64,000 nucleotides of DNA from Candidatus Cohnella colombiensis (GTDB taxonomy: Bacteria > Bacillota > Bacilli > Paenibacillales > Paenibacillaceae), in assembly GCA_029203125.1 (NCBI GenBank), contig CP119317.1, forward strand, positions 2,046,001-2,110,000, in the 5' to 3' direction. The translations under genes and the position numbers were made by a program. The stretch's first letter is position 1. Every line of letters begins with the position of its first letter. A model generated the notes under the pieces. It worked only from the letters and a program-made list of their open reading frames with translations. It made no database searches and was not told the DNA's origin. Of the stretch, positions 15,845 through 25,494 are shown piece by piece.

Positions 15845-16617
15845 GCTGTCCCACCTCCTGTGGCGTTAGCACCTGCATCATCTGCAATGATAATAACTGT
15901 AATATTGTCGTCGCCACCAGCTTCAAGAGCAAGTTCAATTAATCGTTCTGCTTGCTGCTCTAAATTCAATTCTGACTGTTCTAGCGTTGCTTGTATGAGC
16001 TCATCTTCCACCATTCCACTTAGGCCATCGCTGCACAATAGCAACCGATCACCGATTTGCCAATCGATGACTTGTACGTCAATTGCCACCTCAGGATCAG
16101 TACCAAGCGCCCGAGTAAGCACATTGCGCCTCGGATGCTGGGCAGCTTCTTCCAGGCTGAGCTGTCCTGATTTCGTTAATTCGTTTACTAAAGTATGGTC
16201 TTCTGTTAATTGCTCAAGTTGACCACTACGGATGCGATAGGCACGGCTGTCCCCAATGTAGCCGATCAAGCCACTTCCTTGACTAATCATAGCCATCACT
16301 ACGGTCGTCCCCATATTATGGTATTGTTCATTCAAGGAAGCCGTTTCAAAAACAGTTGTATTCGCCGTGCGGATGATCTCGCGAAGTGAAGGAATAGCAT
16401 CAGCGCCCAGTTCGAAATTGTCCCAATTTTGCAACGATTCGACTATGCTGTTCACTGTAAGACCACTCGCAACTTCACCTGCGCGATGGCCTCCCATCCC
16501 GTCTGCAACAATTGCAGCGAGTGCATGTCCATTCACTTGACCGAACCAAGCTTGGTCCTCGTTAATTTGTCGCACTTTACCAACATGACTCCGTAAAGCC
16601 GTCCTCAAATCAATCAC
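15841..16617 (-). CDS. prpC: PP2C-type protein phosphatase
   Basis: I choose the GTG at 16615-16617, overlapping the rlmN stop (GTGA); a longer frame to 16659 lies inside rlmN. The 258-residue protein begins VIDLRTALRSHVGKVRQINEDQ and shows PPM motifs VADGMGGHRAGEVAS, YIGDSRAYR, LLLCSDGLSGMV and GGDDNITVI, with metal-binding aspartates. It reverses PrkC phosphorylation. Located directly before prkC, the standard pair. Confidence 0.95.
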   Translation of the reverse strand: MIDLRTALRSHVGKVRQINEDQAWFGQVNGHALAAIVADGMGGHRAGEVASGLTVNSIVESLQNWDNFELGADAIPSLREIIRTANTTVFETASLNEQYHNMGTTVVMAMISQGSGLIGYIGDSRAYRIRSGQLEQLTEDHTLVNELTKSGQLSLEEAAQHPRRNVLTRALGTDPEVAIDVQVIDWQIGDRLLLCSDGLSGMVEDELIQATLEQSELNLEQQAERLIELALEAGGDDNITVIIIADDAGANATGGGTA

Positions 16618-17687
16618 CCCGTCGTCGTCTCCATATGTTTCGCACGCAATTGGCCGCAAGCAGCTGCGATATCATGTCCTTGTTCTCTTCGAATCGTTAC
16701 ATTCACATTTCTCTTCTGCAATATGCGTTGAAACTCAAAAATATCATCACGTGGTGTCCGAACGTAGTCGCGCTCAGGCACGTAGTTAACTGGAATCAGA
16801 TTCACGTGGCAGAGCATTCCTTGCAACACGGTTGCGAGCTCTTCGGCATGCTCAGGTCGGTCATTCACACCGCCAATTAACGCATACTCGAACGTGATCC
16901 GTCGCCCAGTCTTCTCAATGTAATAATGACAAGCATTGATGACATCGGCAAATGGAAAACGGCGATTAACCGGCATCAGCTTCGAACGAAGCGTATCATT
17001 CGGCGCATGGATCGAAATCGCTAAATTAATTTGTGTGCCTTCATCCGCAAAGCGAATCATGTTCGGTACGATCCCGCTCGTTGAGACAGTTATATGTCTA
17101 GCTCCAATGTTCAGTCCCTTCGGATGAATCATCAGTCTCAGGAATGTCATTGTCGCCTCATAATTTTCAAACGGTTCTCCCGTTCCCATAATAACGATGC
17201 TCGACACCCGTTGTCCCTCAGCATCTAACACCCGTTGCGATTGCACCACTTGAGCAACGATTTCACCTGCAGTCAAATCGCGCTTTAGCCCACCTAAGGT
17301 TGAGGCGCAGAATGTACATCCTACACGGCAACCTACTTGTGTCGTTACACAGACGCTGTTTCCGTAATTGTGTCGCATAATTACAGTTTCAATCGCATGG
17401 TTATCATGAAGTCCGAACAGAAACTTCACTGTTCCATCTTTGGAATTCAGCTTAGTAATTTCATTCAACGTTACAAAGCGGAAGCTATCGTTTAACTTAT
17501 CTCGCAGCGATGCAGGCAAGTTCGTCATCTCTTCAAAGGAGACCACTCGTTTTACATACAGCCAATCAAAGATTTGGCCCGCACGGAAAGCAGCTTCGTC
17601 ATGCTCCTTAACCCAATCTTGAATTTGCTCTAAAGTATAATCATAGATGAAAGGTTTGCTTTCCCCTTCATTCACTTCTTTATTCAT
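16614..17687 (-). CDS. rlmN: 23S rRNA/tRNA adenine C2-methyltransferase
   Basis: The ATG at 17685-17687 (MNKEVNEGE) follows GGTGGTGA. The 357-residue radical SAM protein has the CxxxCxxC cluster motif in GCRVGCTFCAST, GEPFENYEA, and the C-terminal cysteine in EQGHDIAAACGQLR. It methylates A2503 of 23S rRNA and A37 of some tRNAs. Normal length and normal operon position between rsmB and prpC. Confidence 0.97.
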   Translation of the reverse strand: MNKEVNEGESKPFIYDYTLEQIQDWVKEHDEAAFRAGQIFDWLYVKRVVSFEEMTNLPASLRDKLNDSFRFVTLNEITKLNSKDGTVKFLFGLHDNHAIETVIMRHNYGNSVCVTTQVGCRVGCTFCASTLGGLKRDLTAGEIVAQVVQSQRVLDAEGQRVSSIVIMGTGEPFENYEATMTFLRLMIHPKGLNIGARHITVSTSGIVPNMIRFADEGTQINLAISIHAPNDTLRSKLMPVNRRFPFADVINACHYYIEKTGRRITFEYALIGGVNDRPEHAEELATVLQGMLCHVNLIPVNYVPERDYVRTPRDDIFEFQRILQKRNVNVTIRREQGHDIAAACGQLRAKHMETTTG

Positions 17688-17757
17688 GATCGTCACCACC
17701 ATTCGCTTTATTTTAACATAAACTCAGAACAGGCATAAACTATACCTTTACTGCTAT

Positions 17758-19161
17758 TTATTGAGATCTCTTTTTTCGTAATCGTGCGATAAAAAAACCA
17801 TCACTCCCGAACATATGCGGCAGCAGCTGTAACATCCCTTTAAAATCTGAAGTTACGATCCCCGCATCCTGCAGTGGACGCAGCACGTCCTCAGTCCAGT
17901 TTGCATCGAGCTCAAAGTCAGGAAATTCATTCATAAAATGTTTGATGGTTTGCTCATTTTCCTCTGGTGCAATTGTACATGTACTATATACGAGTGTTCC
18001 ACCCGGTTTAACCAACTCCTGTACTCGCCGTAACAATTGACTTTGCAAGATCGCCAAGCTGGCAATATCGTCCTCTGTTTTGTTCCACTTAATCTCAGGC
18101 TTTCGTCTGATGACACCTAAACCTGAACATGGAGCATCAAGCAATACAACGTCGAACGATTGCGGTGAAAGCCGCTCCGCTAAATCTGCCGCATCTGATG
18201 TCATCGTCTCGATACAGGACAATCCTAACCGTTCTGCTTGCTTTCCAATCAGTGCCTGCTTATGAGGGTGTAAGTCATTCGCTACCACTTTGCCTTCATT
18301 GCGCATCAATTCAGCCAAGTGGGTTGACTTACCCCCTGGTGCCGCGCAGCAATCTAACACTGCCATTCCAGGCTGTGGGTCAGCTACTGCGGCAACGAGC
18401 ATAGAACTCTCATCTTGCACGGACATACGACCATCACTATACCATGAGGTGTGTACAAGATTACCTGCTTTCGAAGCAACAACACCCTGAATAGAAAGCG
18501 GAGAAGCGTTGGCTTCAATCCCGATGCGAGTCATCTCGGTCAGCAATTCCTCTCGGTTCATCCGTAGCGGATTAACCCGCACTGACGAATGTGGCGGTTC
18601 GTTGTTCGCTGCACAAATTGCTTCTGTTGTAGCTTGTCCATAATCGCGAAGCCATCGCTTAATGAGCCATTGTGGATGACTAAAACTAAGTGAGATACGC
18701 TCCTCGATACTCATTTGTTGCGGTAGTGACTCATCGATTCCATCTCGAATAACACTCCGTAACACGCCATTCACTAGCCCGGCAATGCCCGAGTGTCCAT
18801 GTTTCTTCGCGATTGTTACAGCCTCATCAACAACCGCATGAGGGGGTACTCGATCTAGCCAGCGCAGTTGGTAATAGCTAAGTCTGAGCAGACAACGCAC
18901 CCACGGCTCGACTTTCTTAGGCCAGCCCTTCACCCGACGTTTCAACACATCATCAATTGTATTTAATCGCTGAATCGTGCCATAAACCAACTCAGTTGCA
19001 AGAGCTGAATCTGGACGTGAAAGTTCGAAAGATTCTAGCGCGTGATTCAAAGTCAGACCGCTATATGCACCTTCTGTTTCTACCTTAAGCAGCACCTGCA
19101 TCGCAACCTCGCGTGCACCTTGCGGTTTGCCGCCACCTATTTTACGATTTGATTTCGTCAT
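17758..19161 (-). CDS. rsmB: 16S rRNA m5C967 methyltransferase
   Basis: The ATG at 19159-19161 (MTKSNRK) is preceded by AAGAGGAT. The 467-residue protein has an N-terminal NusB-like domain (AREVAMQVLLKVE; residues 15-140) and a Fmu/Sun methyltransferase domain with DCCAAPGGKSTHLAE, VLLDAPCSGLGVIRR with catalytic Cys, and YSTCTIAPEEN. Between fmt and this gene lies a strong terminator, so its expression may partly depend on readthrough or an internal promoter. Confidence 0.96.
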   Translation of the reverse strand: MTKSNRKIGGGKPQGAREVAMQVLLKVETEGAYSGLTLNHALESFELSRPDSALATELVYGTIQRLNTIDDVLKRRVKGWPKKVEPWVRCLLRLSYYQLRWLDRVPPHAVVDEAVTIAKKHGHSGIAGLVNGVLRSVIRDGIDESLPQQMSIEERISLSFSHPQWLIKRWLRDYGQATTEAICAANNEPPHSSVRVNPLRMNREELLTEMTRIGIEANASPLSIQGVVASKAGNLVHTSWYSDGRMSVQDESSMLVAAVADPQPGMAVLDCCAAPGGKSTHLAELMRNEGKVVANDLHPHKQALIGKQAERLGLSCIETMTSDAADLAERLSPQSFDVVLLDAPCSGLGVIRRKPEIKWNKTEDDIASLAILQSQLLRRVQELVKPGGTLVYSTCTIAPEENEQTIKHFMNEFPDFELDANWTEDVLRPLQDAGIVTSDFKGMLQLLPHMFGSDGFFIARLRKKRSQ

Positions 19162-19188
19162 TGCTCGCATCCTCTTGATTTAAATGAG

Positions 19189-19217
19189 AAAAAAAGCTCG
19201 GGTGCAATTACCCGAGC
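19189..19217 (-). terminator. intrinsic terminator overlapping the fmt stop codon
   Basis: On the minus strand, an eight-base stem GCTCGGGT/ACCCGAGC with a six-base loop, followed by seven T. The fmt stop TAA is within the stem-loop. It lies inside what is usually an uninterrupted operon. Confidence 0.85.
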
Positions 19218-20161
19218 ATGTGACCAGCAGCAAGCCGCGCTCCGCGAGCATATTCTGCCGCAGACAATGGTTTGCGTCCAGCCGGTTGTACTACAGTTAA
19301 CATAATGCTGCCATCACCGGTACGCACACGGATTCCATCTGCACCGCTCTCAAGTATTGCACCAGCTGCCATTGCACGAAATTCGGATGACAACTGTTGA
19401 TCTGCTTCAGTAGGCACACGACAAGCCCATACTTTAAACACTTCATCGTTCAACTCGGTAAATCCGCTCGCCATGGGATGAAGTCCACGTACACGATTAA
19501 AGATGGATCGAGATGTCGCTTTCCAATCGATTCGCTCATCCTCACGCGTTAAATTCGGCGCATAAGTAGATTCCGCCTCTACTTGAGGGATTCGACCTGC
19601 TGTACCTTCAACAATACGTGGTAGCCAATCTAAGAGCAAGTTCGCCCCAGCTATGCTAAGTTTTTCGAACATCGTACCCGCTGTATCTTCATCCAATATC
19701 GGAGTCTCAACCTTTGCAATCATATCGCCGGTATCCAAGCCTTCTGCCATATACATTAATGTGACACCTGTAGCAGATTCTCCATTAATGATACTGCGCT
19801 GAATCGGAGCGCCCCCTCGATATTGAGGTAGCAACGAGCCATGCACATTAATGCATCCCAGCCGTGGTAGATCCAATATCGAGCGAGGTAAAATTTGACC
19901 ATAAGCAGCCGTCACGATCAAATCAGGTTGATAAACCGATACAGCCGCTACACCTTCAGGCGAACGTAGCTTTTCAGGTTGAAGTACAGGGATATGATGG
20001 GCTAGTGCACTCACCTTCACAGGTGTCGGTGTCAACTCGCGCTTGCGCCCAACCGGTCGATCCGGCTGCGTGACGACAGCGATAATTTCATAACCACGCT
20101 CAATGAGCAATTCCAACGATGGAACTGCGAAATGAGGTGTGCCCATAAACAATATTTTCAT
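19208..20161 (-). CDS. fmt: methionyl-tRNA formyltransferase
   Basis: A 317-residue protein: MKILFMGTPHFAVPSLE start, INVHGSLLPQYRGGAPIQRS with the catalytic Asn-His, and GVTLMYMAEGLDTGD, followed by the C-terminal anticodon-domain-like region. It formylates initiator Met-tRNA. It starts two bases after def, whose last codons contain its Shine-Dalgarno (GAGGAG). Confidence 0.97.
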   Translation of the reverse strand: MKILFMGTPHFAVPSLELLIERGYEIIAVVTQPDRPVGRKRELTPTPVKVSALAHHIPVLQPEKLRSPEGVAAVSVYQPDLIVTAAYGQILPRSILDLPRLGCINVHGSLLPQYRGGAPIQRSIINGESATGVTLMYMAEGLDTGDMIAKVETPILDEDTAGTMFEKLSIAGANLLLDWLPRIVEGTAGRIPQVEAESTYAPNLTREDERIDWKATSRSIFNRVRGLHPMASGFTELNDEVFKVWACRVPTEADQQLSSEFRAMAAGAILESGADGIRVRTGDGSIMLTVVQPAGRKPLSAAEYARGARLAAGHMLG

Positions 20162-20163
20162 AC

Positions 20164-20649
20164 TTACTCCTCATCCTGCTCAAGCACTTTGCGGGCTTCA
20201 TAAACAGATTCCGCCAAATCGATAAACAAAACACCTTCGAGGTGATCGATCTCATGCTGGAATGCTCTCGACAACAATTCTGTACCTTCATATTTAATCG
20301 GATTACCGTGACGATCTTGTCCTTCTACTACGACATGATTCGCCCGACGAACATCACCTTGAAGACCGGGAATGCTTAAGCAGCCCTCTGGTCCAAGCTG
20401 TTCGCCATCCATCGAAACGATTGTCGGATTCACTAGCTCGATGAGTCCATGTTCGTCCCCTACATCAACAACGATTACACGTTTGGAGATGCCAACCTGT
20501 GGCGCGGCTAAGCCGACTCCATCCGCATCATACATCGTCACTGCCATATCTTCTAGCAGCTTGTGCAGGTTTGCGTTGAACTTGGTCACTTCTTTGGCTT
20601 TTTCCCTCAATACTTCATCAGGGTGTTTCACGATTAATCGAATCGGCAT
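20164..20649 (-). CDS. def: peptide deformylase
   Basis: The ATG at 20647-20649 (MPIRLIVKHPD) has AAAAGGATGG upstream; the ATG four codons earlier overlaps that site. The 161-residue metalloenzyme has motif 1 GVGLAAPQVG, motif 2 EGCLSIPG and motif 3 QHEIDHLEG, with metal ligands Cys, His and His. It removes the formyl group added by Fmt, and the two genes are adjacent. Confidence 0.97.
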   Translation of the reverse strand: MPIRLIVKHPDEVLREKAKEVTKFNANLHKLLEDMAVTMYDADGVGLAAPQVGISKRVIVVDVGDEHGLIELVNPTIVSMDGEQLGPEGCLSIPGLQGDVRRANHVVVEGQDRHGNPIKYEGTELLSRAFQHEIDHLEGVLFIDLAESVYEARKVLEQDEE

Positions 20650-20668
20650 AACAGCATCCATCCTTTTA

Positions 20669-22969
20669 TTAGAGCATCATCTGCGGATCAACGTCTACAC
20701 TAACAACTAAACCACTTCGTTTGACAGCATCCGCGATTTGTTGCAAAGCTTGTGAAACGAGACTACTAGCGTCAACGCCTCCTCGATATTTTACCATACA
20801 TTGAAACCGGTAGCGATCTTTCAATCGTGCAATTGGTGAAGCAACCGGCCCTAGCACTTCTAATACGCGATCATCTCGGCTAAAATCCGTTCCAATTCCA
20901 TGAAATTTCGCCAACTCTCTCACACGCGTAGCGAGTTGTTCTCCGATCGAAAGGAGCATGGGCACCGATTCGTGGGATAGCGTCACGGCAATCAAGCGAC
21001 CATAAGGCGGGTATCCAAGTATGCTGCGCAGCTTCAATTCTTGTCTAACGAAAGCTTCATAATTGTGTCCTTGCACAGATGTAATTGCAACATGTTCTGG
21101 GTCATACGTTTGCACGATCACCTCTCCCGGGAGCTCATGTCTACCCGCACGTCCAGCCACTTGTGTAAGAAGCTGAAAGGTACGTTCAGATGAACGAAAA
21201 TCAGGGAGGCGTAGAGCGGAATCCGCGGCAAGCACACCTACTAGAGTAACATATGGAAAATCGAGCCCTTTCGCCACCATCTGTGTGCCGAGTAGCACAT
21301 CTGCTCTTCTTTCACGAAATTCGGTTAGCCACTTTTCATGCGAACCTTTCTCCGTCGTCGTATCTACATCCATCCGAATGACGCGAATGCCAGGAAATGT
21401 AGCAGCTAACGCTTCCTCCACCTTCTGTGTTCCTGTTCCAAAGAAGCGGATATGTGGGCTTTCGCAGCTAGGACATGTTTTCGGTTCAGCTTCGGCATAA
21501 CCACAATAATGGCAACGCAAATTTTGCGAGCCACGATGATACGTTAGTGAAATCTCGCAATGGGGACATGTTGCCGTATAACCACAGGATCGGCACATGA
21601 CGAATGTGGCATACCCCCGACGATTGAGCAATAGAACCGTCTGCTCTTTCCGCTCCAAGCGTAGGTTGAGCGCATCTGTTAAAGCACGACTAAACATCGT
21701 ACGATTCCCCAGCTTCAGTTCCTCGCGCATATCAACAAGATGAACCTCAGGAAGCGGACGATTCGCTACACGATGTGGCAATGCAATATAGGTGATGTGA
21801 CCTAGCCCTTCTGCACGTCGGTTAGACCTTGCCGCTTCATAGGTGTCAAGTGCAGGTGTGGCCGATCCAAGCACGACTGCAGCCTGATGAAGTCGTGCGC
21901 GTTCAATCGCAACATCACGTGCATGATACTTGGGACTTTCTTCTTGTTTATAGGACGTTTCATGTTCTTCATCAATTACAATTAAGCCTAATTGAGAAAA
22001 AGGGGCGAAAATGGCTGATCTTGCGCCTACCGCTACTTGTGCCCGACCGTCTCTAATTTTACGCCATTCATCGAATCGCTCACCCTGTGACAAACGACTA
22101 TGGAGCACCGCGACTTTCGCTCCGAATCGACTTTTGAACCGTTCAACCATCTGGGGTGTTAACGCAATTTCCGGGACGAGTACAATCGCTTCACGCCCGT
22201 CGGTTAGACAACGCTGAATCGCCTGCAAATACACCTCGGTCTTACCGCTCCCTGTTACCCCATGAAGCAAAAATACTTCGTGCTGATGATTTGCAATCGC
22301 TCGTTCTATCGGTGCAAGCGCATCAGCTTGAGCCACAGTCAGCTTCATTGGAACAGAAGGTACAAATTCACGATTCGCATAAGGATCACGATCTTCTGTA
22401 ATCGTTCGAATTTCTACCCAGCCTTTATCAGCCAGAGTCCGAATCGTACCCGCTGTCGTCGCTGTAGCTTCAGCAAGGCGCTGCACCGCAATCGGCTCTG
22501 GAGCTGTAAGCAAATATTCGAGCACCTCATGTTGCTTGCGCGCACGTGGCGGAACCTGCTGTATCGCTTCAATCAGCTGTTGCTCGGAAATAACGAATAC
22601 GGTTTGTACTTGCTTCATGGAAGCTCGATGTTCAACTTTACCTTTAAGAGCTGCAGGAAGCATCGCTTGCAACGAAATCGTCAAGGGGCAAAGCCACCGT
22701 TTGCTCATCCACTCCCCCAGCTTTATAAGCTCAGAGGTCAGTGAGGGGATTTCATCGAGCACATCCGCGATCGGCTTCATCCGCGCTGCTTCAACCTCTG
22801 CATCGACCGCAAAATCGGTAACGATTCCTTGCAGGGTACGCCCACCGAATGGCACTGCAACTCGACTTCCAATATCGACTAGATCCTTAAAGCTCTCAGG
22901 AATCAAATAATCGAAAGTACGATCCGTTTGGCGACTAGGCACATCTACAATGACACGCGCAACCGTCAT
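20669..22969 (-). CDS. priA: primosomal protein N' (replication restart helicase)
   Basis: A 766-residue protein with N-terminal DNA-binding domain, helicase motif I GVTGSGKTEVYL, DEEH box (VIDEEHETSYKQ), SATPALDTY, and the zinc-binding cysteine cluster CRSCGYTATCPHC ... CHYCGYAEAEPKTCPSC, then motifs V-VI with QVAGRAGRH. It reloads the replisome at stalled forks. The ATG overlaps the coaBC stop (ATGA), indicating coupling. Confidence 0.97.
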   Translation of the reverse strand: MTVARVIVDVPSRQTDRTFDYLIPESFKDLVDIGSRVAVPFGGRTLQGIVTDFAVDAEVEAARMKPIADVLDEIPSLTSELIKLGEWMSKRWLCPLTISLQAMLPAALKGKVEHRASMKQVQTVFVISEQQLIEAIQQVPPRARKQHEVLEYLLTAPEPIAVQRLAEATATTAGTIRTLADKGWVEIRTITEDRDPYANREFVPSVPMKLTVAQADALAPIERAIANHQHEVFLLHGVTGSGKTEVYLQAIQRCLTDGREAIVLVPEIALTPQMVERFKSRFGAKVAVLHSRLSQGERFDEWRKIRDGRAQVAVGARSAIFAPFSQLGLIVIDEEHETSYKQEESPKYHARDVAIERARLHQAAVVLGSATPALDTYEAARSNRRAEGLGHITYIALPHRVANRPLPEVHLVDMREELKLGNRTMFSRALTDALNLRLERKEQTVLLLNRRGYATFVMCRSCGYTATCPHCEISLTYHRGSQNLRCHYCGYAEAEPKTCPSCESPHIRFFGTGTQKVEEALAATFPGIRVIRMDVDTTTEKGSHEKWLTEFRERRADVLLGTQMVAKGLDFPYVTLVGVLAADSALRLPDFRSSERTFQLLTQVAGRAGRHELPGEVIVQTYDPEHVAITSVQGHNYEAFVRQELKLRSILGYPPYGRLIAVTLSHESVPMLLSIGEQLATRVRELAKFHGIGTDFSRDDRVLEVLGPVASPIARLKDRYRFQCMVKYRGGVDASSLVSQALQQIADAVKRSGLVVSVDVDPQMML

Positions 22970-24216
22970 CTCTCTAGACCTTTCTCAGCTCCGATTCGAG
23001 CAAGCACGATGTCCAATACTCGTTTTGCTACATCCTTTTTTGATAGTTGTGGGAGCTGCAACAACAGTCCATCAGCATCATATAAACTTACAATATTCGT
23101 TTCTGTTCCAAAGCCAGCTCCCGATTGCGAAACATCATTGGCTACGATTAAATCGCATTTTTTACGGTTCAGTTTATCCATTGCATACTTTTCCAAATCA
23201 TTCGTTTCCGCTGCGAAACCGACGATGAACGGCAATGTCGTCTTTCCTTGCTGTTTCAACTGTTCTTTCCACAGCCCAATCGAATGTAAGATATCACGAT
23301 TACGAACAAGATCGAGCGCTTGCACTTCGTCCTTTTTCTTTATTTTCGTCGTCTCTTGAAGCCGTGGTCGATAATCCGCAACAGCCGCAGATTTGATCAC
23401 AATGTCCTGCTCTGGCAGCCTAGACATTACCGCTTCATACATTTCATCCGCTGATGTAACCGACACTGCATGAACTCCTTGCGGTGGCGTGCTATCTACC
23501 CTGCCATAAATAAGCGTAACCTCAGCACCCCAATCTCTAGCTGCCTCAGCAAACGCAAAGCCCATTTTTCCCGAAGAATCATTCGTTATATATCGAACAG
23601 GATCAATCCGCTCGATTGTGCCTCCAGCCGTAATTAATACGCGCTGTCCACGCAACGGACGAGAACCTGCAATCTTCTCCACAATACAGCTTACGATTTC
23701 ATCTGGTTCTGCCAATCTCCCTTTACCTACATAACCGCAAGCTAGCTGTCCTGTGCCCGGCTCAACAAAAGTAACTCCACGCGCTGCAAGCTTCTCCACA
23801 TTGTCAACAACTGCAGGATGCTCCCACATATGCACATTCATAGCGGGTGCAACAAGTATCGGTGCAGTAACTGCGAGCAGCGTCGTACTTAACATATCGT
23901 CAGCGAGACCATGCGCCATCTTCGCTATACTATTCGCAGTTGCTGGTGCAACAACAACGAGATCAGCCGCATCTGCCCAATCAATATGCTGAACAATGGA
24001 CGCATCGCGTTCATCAAACACATCAGTCGCCACAGGGTGACGTGAGATCGTCTGTAAAGTTAGTGGAGTAATGAATTTAGTTGCCCCTTCGGTCATAATG
24101 ACTCTAACAGCTGCACCCAGACTAACAAGACGACTGCATAATGTAGCGGCTTTATATCCGGCAATCCCACCGGTAATTCCTAATATAATCGTCTTTCCCG
24201 TGAGTGGCTTGTCCAT
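22966..24216 (-). CDS. coaBC: bifunctional phosphopantothenoylcysteine decarboxylase/synthase
   Basis: A 416-residue fusion. CoaC part (1-180): ILGITGGIAGYKAA, catalytic His in ISRHPVATDVF/QHIDWADAADLVVVAPATANS, APAMNVHMW and CGYVGKGRL. CoaB part (190-400): VLITAGGTIERIDPVRYITNDSSGKMG and AAVADYRP. It catalyses two steps of coenzyme A synthesis. It follows rpoZ after a 58-base gap that holds a terminator. Confidence 0.97.
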   Translation of the reverse strand: MDKPLTGKTIILGITGGIAGYKAATLCSRLVSLGAAVRVIMTEGATKFITPLTLQTISRHPVATDVFDERDASIVQHIDWADAADLVVVAPATANSIAKMAHGLADDMLSTTLLAVTAPILVAPAMNVHMWEHPAVVDNVEKLAARGVTFVEPGTGQLACGYVGKGRLAEPDEIVSCIVEKIAGSRPLRGQRVLITAGGTIERIDPVRYITNDSSGKMGFAFAEAARDWGAEVTLIYGRVDSTPPQGVHAVSVTSADEMYEAVMSRLPEQDIVIKSAAVADYRPRLQETTKIKKKDEVQALDLVRNRDILHSIGLWKEQLKQQGKTTLPFIVGFAAETNDLEKYAMDKLNRKKCDLIVANDVSQSGAGFGTETNIVSLYDADGLLLQLPQLSKKDVAKRVLDIVLARIGAEKGLER

Positions 24217-24234
24217 CGTTTCCCCTCTTCCCTA

Positions 24235-24260
24235 GAAAAAAAACAACCGCAAGGGTTGTT
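24235..24260 (-). terminator. intrinsic terminator after rpoZ
   Basis: On the minus strand AACAACC pairs with GGTTGTT around a five-base loop, and the stem runs into eight or nine T. It separates remA-gmk-rpoZ from coaBC. Confidence 0.75.
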
Positions 24261-24274
24261 CTTCATCGATTGCC

Positions 24275-24484
24275 TTATTGCTTAATATGCTCGACATGTA
24301 TTGCTTCTTTGTAGATCTCTTCGAGCGCAACGCCCACATACTTGTGAGACTTAGGTGCACCTACGCCACACAATGCACCTTCGCGTAAATCACGTGCTCT
24401 CTTCGATGCAGCAACGACTAGCGTATATTTGCTATCGACCTTCCTTACAAGCTCGTCGATGGATGGATATAACACAACGATCAC
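24275..24484 (-). CDS. rpoZ: RNA polymerase omega subunit
   Basis: A 69-residue protein: MIVVLYPSIDELVRKVDSKY, TLVVAASKRARDLREG (omega signature) and a KSHKYVGVALEEI tail. Omega assists beta-prime folding and polymerase assembly. It starts seven bases after gmk, the universal gmk-rpoZ order. First codon ATG. Confidence 0.95.
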   Translation of the reverse strand: MIVVLYPSIDELVRKVDSKYTLVVAASKRARDLREGALCGVGAPKSHKYVGVALEEIYKEAIHVEHIKQ

Positions 24485-24491
24485 CTCTTCC

Positions 24492-25118
24492 TTAAACGTT
24501 ATCTGCTGCCGCTACGGCATCTATATCTGGGAGCAATTCGTGGAGAAATCTCTCTCTCTTGCAATGCTCCGCAGTAATGATCGCACTGATTCGATCGCAA
24601 GCGAGTTCAATTTGGTCGTTTACGACTGCATAGTCATAATGATAGAGCAAATTAATTTCCTCTTGCGCCATCGATAGCCGATGGTCGATGACCGTTTGGG
24701 ATTCTGTCCCTCTGCCTGTAATTCTAGTCTTTAATTCATTCAATGAAGGTGGCATGAGGAAAATAAATACGCCCTCAGGAAACTTCTCCTTCACCTTGAG
24801 CGCGCCCTGCACTTCGATTTCGAGAATAATATCTTTACCTTCAGATAATGTCTTCTCCACGAAGTCGCGTGGCGTACCGTAATAGTTCCCAACATATTGA
24901 GCATATTCAAGCAATGCGTCCCGTTCGATCATTTCTTGAAACTGCTCACGCGATTTGAAGAAATAATTGACCCCGTCTTGTTCTCCCTCCCGTGGCGATC
25001 GTGTCGTCGCAGATACAGAGTAGATAAGATCTGGCAGTCTTTTGCGCAATGCCGCGCACACTGTTCCTTTGCCAACGCCAGATGGGCCTGACAGTACGAA
25101 TAATAAACCTTTGTTCAT
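24492..25118 (-). CDS. gmk: guanylate kinase
   Basis: The ATG at 25116-25118 (MNKGLLFVLSGPSG) follows TTGAGGAAG; upstream frame extends into remA and is not used. The 208-residue enzyme has P-loop GPSGVGKGT, the GMP-binding SATTRSPREGEQDGVNYFF and EVQGALKVK. It phosphorylates GMP to GDP. Between remA and rpoZ. Confidence 0.97.
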   Translation of the reverse strand: MNKGLLFVLSGPSGVGKGTVCAALRKRLPDLIYSVSATTRSPREGEQDGVNYFFKSREQFQEMIERDALLEYAQYVGNYYGTPRDFVEKTLSEGKDIILEIEVQGALKVKEKFPEGVFIFLMPPSLNELKTRITGRGTESQTVIDHRLSMAQEEINLLYHYDYAVVNDQIELACDRISAIITAEHCKRERFLHELLPDIDAVAAADNV

Positions 25119-25131
25119 GGACTTCCTCAAT

Positions 25132-25392
25132 TCATTCATCATGTTCGTCATCTTTAGTTGATAACCGATGTGCGACCGTTTCTGGTTGAACAGCAGACAA
25201 AATGACATGATCACTGTCCGTAATAATCACAGCTCGGGTACGGCGACCATATGTTGCATCAATCAACATATGTCGATCTCGCGCTTCTTGAATAATCCGT
25301 TTAATCGGTGCTGATTCCGGACTTACAATCGAAATAATTCGATTTGCTGATACAATGTTACCAAATCCGATATTAATCAGCTTGATCGCCAT
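25132..25392 (-). CDS. remA: extracellular matrix regulatory protein RemA
   Basis: The ATG at 25390-25392 gives an 86-residue protein, MAIKLINIGFGNIVSANRII, with SPESAPIKRIIQEARDR and DATYGRRTRAVIITDSDHVILSA. These match RemA (YlzA), a DNA-binding regulator of matrix and osmoprotection genes in B. subtilis. Adjacent to gmk as expected; the yicC-like gene that usually precedes it is missing, and yitJ is upstream instead. Confidence 0.95.
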   Translation of the reverse strand: MAIKLINIGFGNIVSANRIISIVSPESAPIKRIIQEARDRHMLIDATYGRRTRAVIITDSDHVILSAVQPETVAHRLSTKDDEHDE

Positions 25393-25494
25393 AGTGACAC
25401 ATTCCCTTCGGGCATGCTTATCCATAATAAAAAAAGATATATTGTTTTATTGTACTTCAAAACCAAAGGGTGGACAAGTACATGTCATACGACT

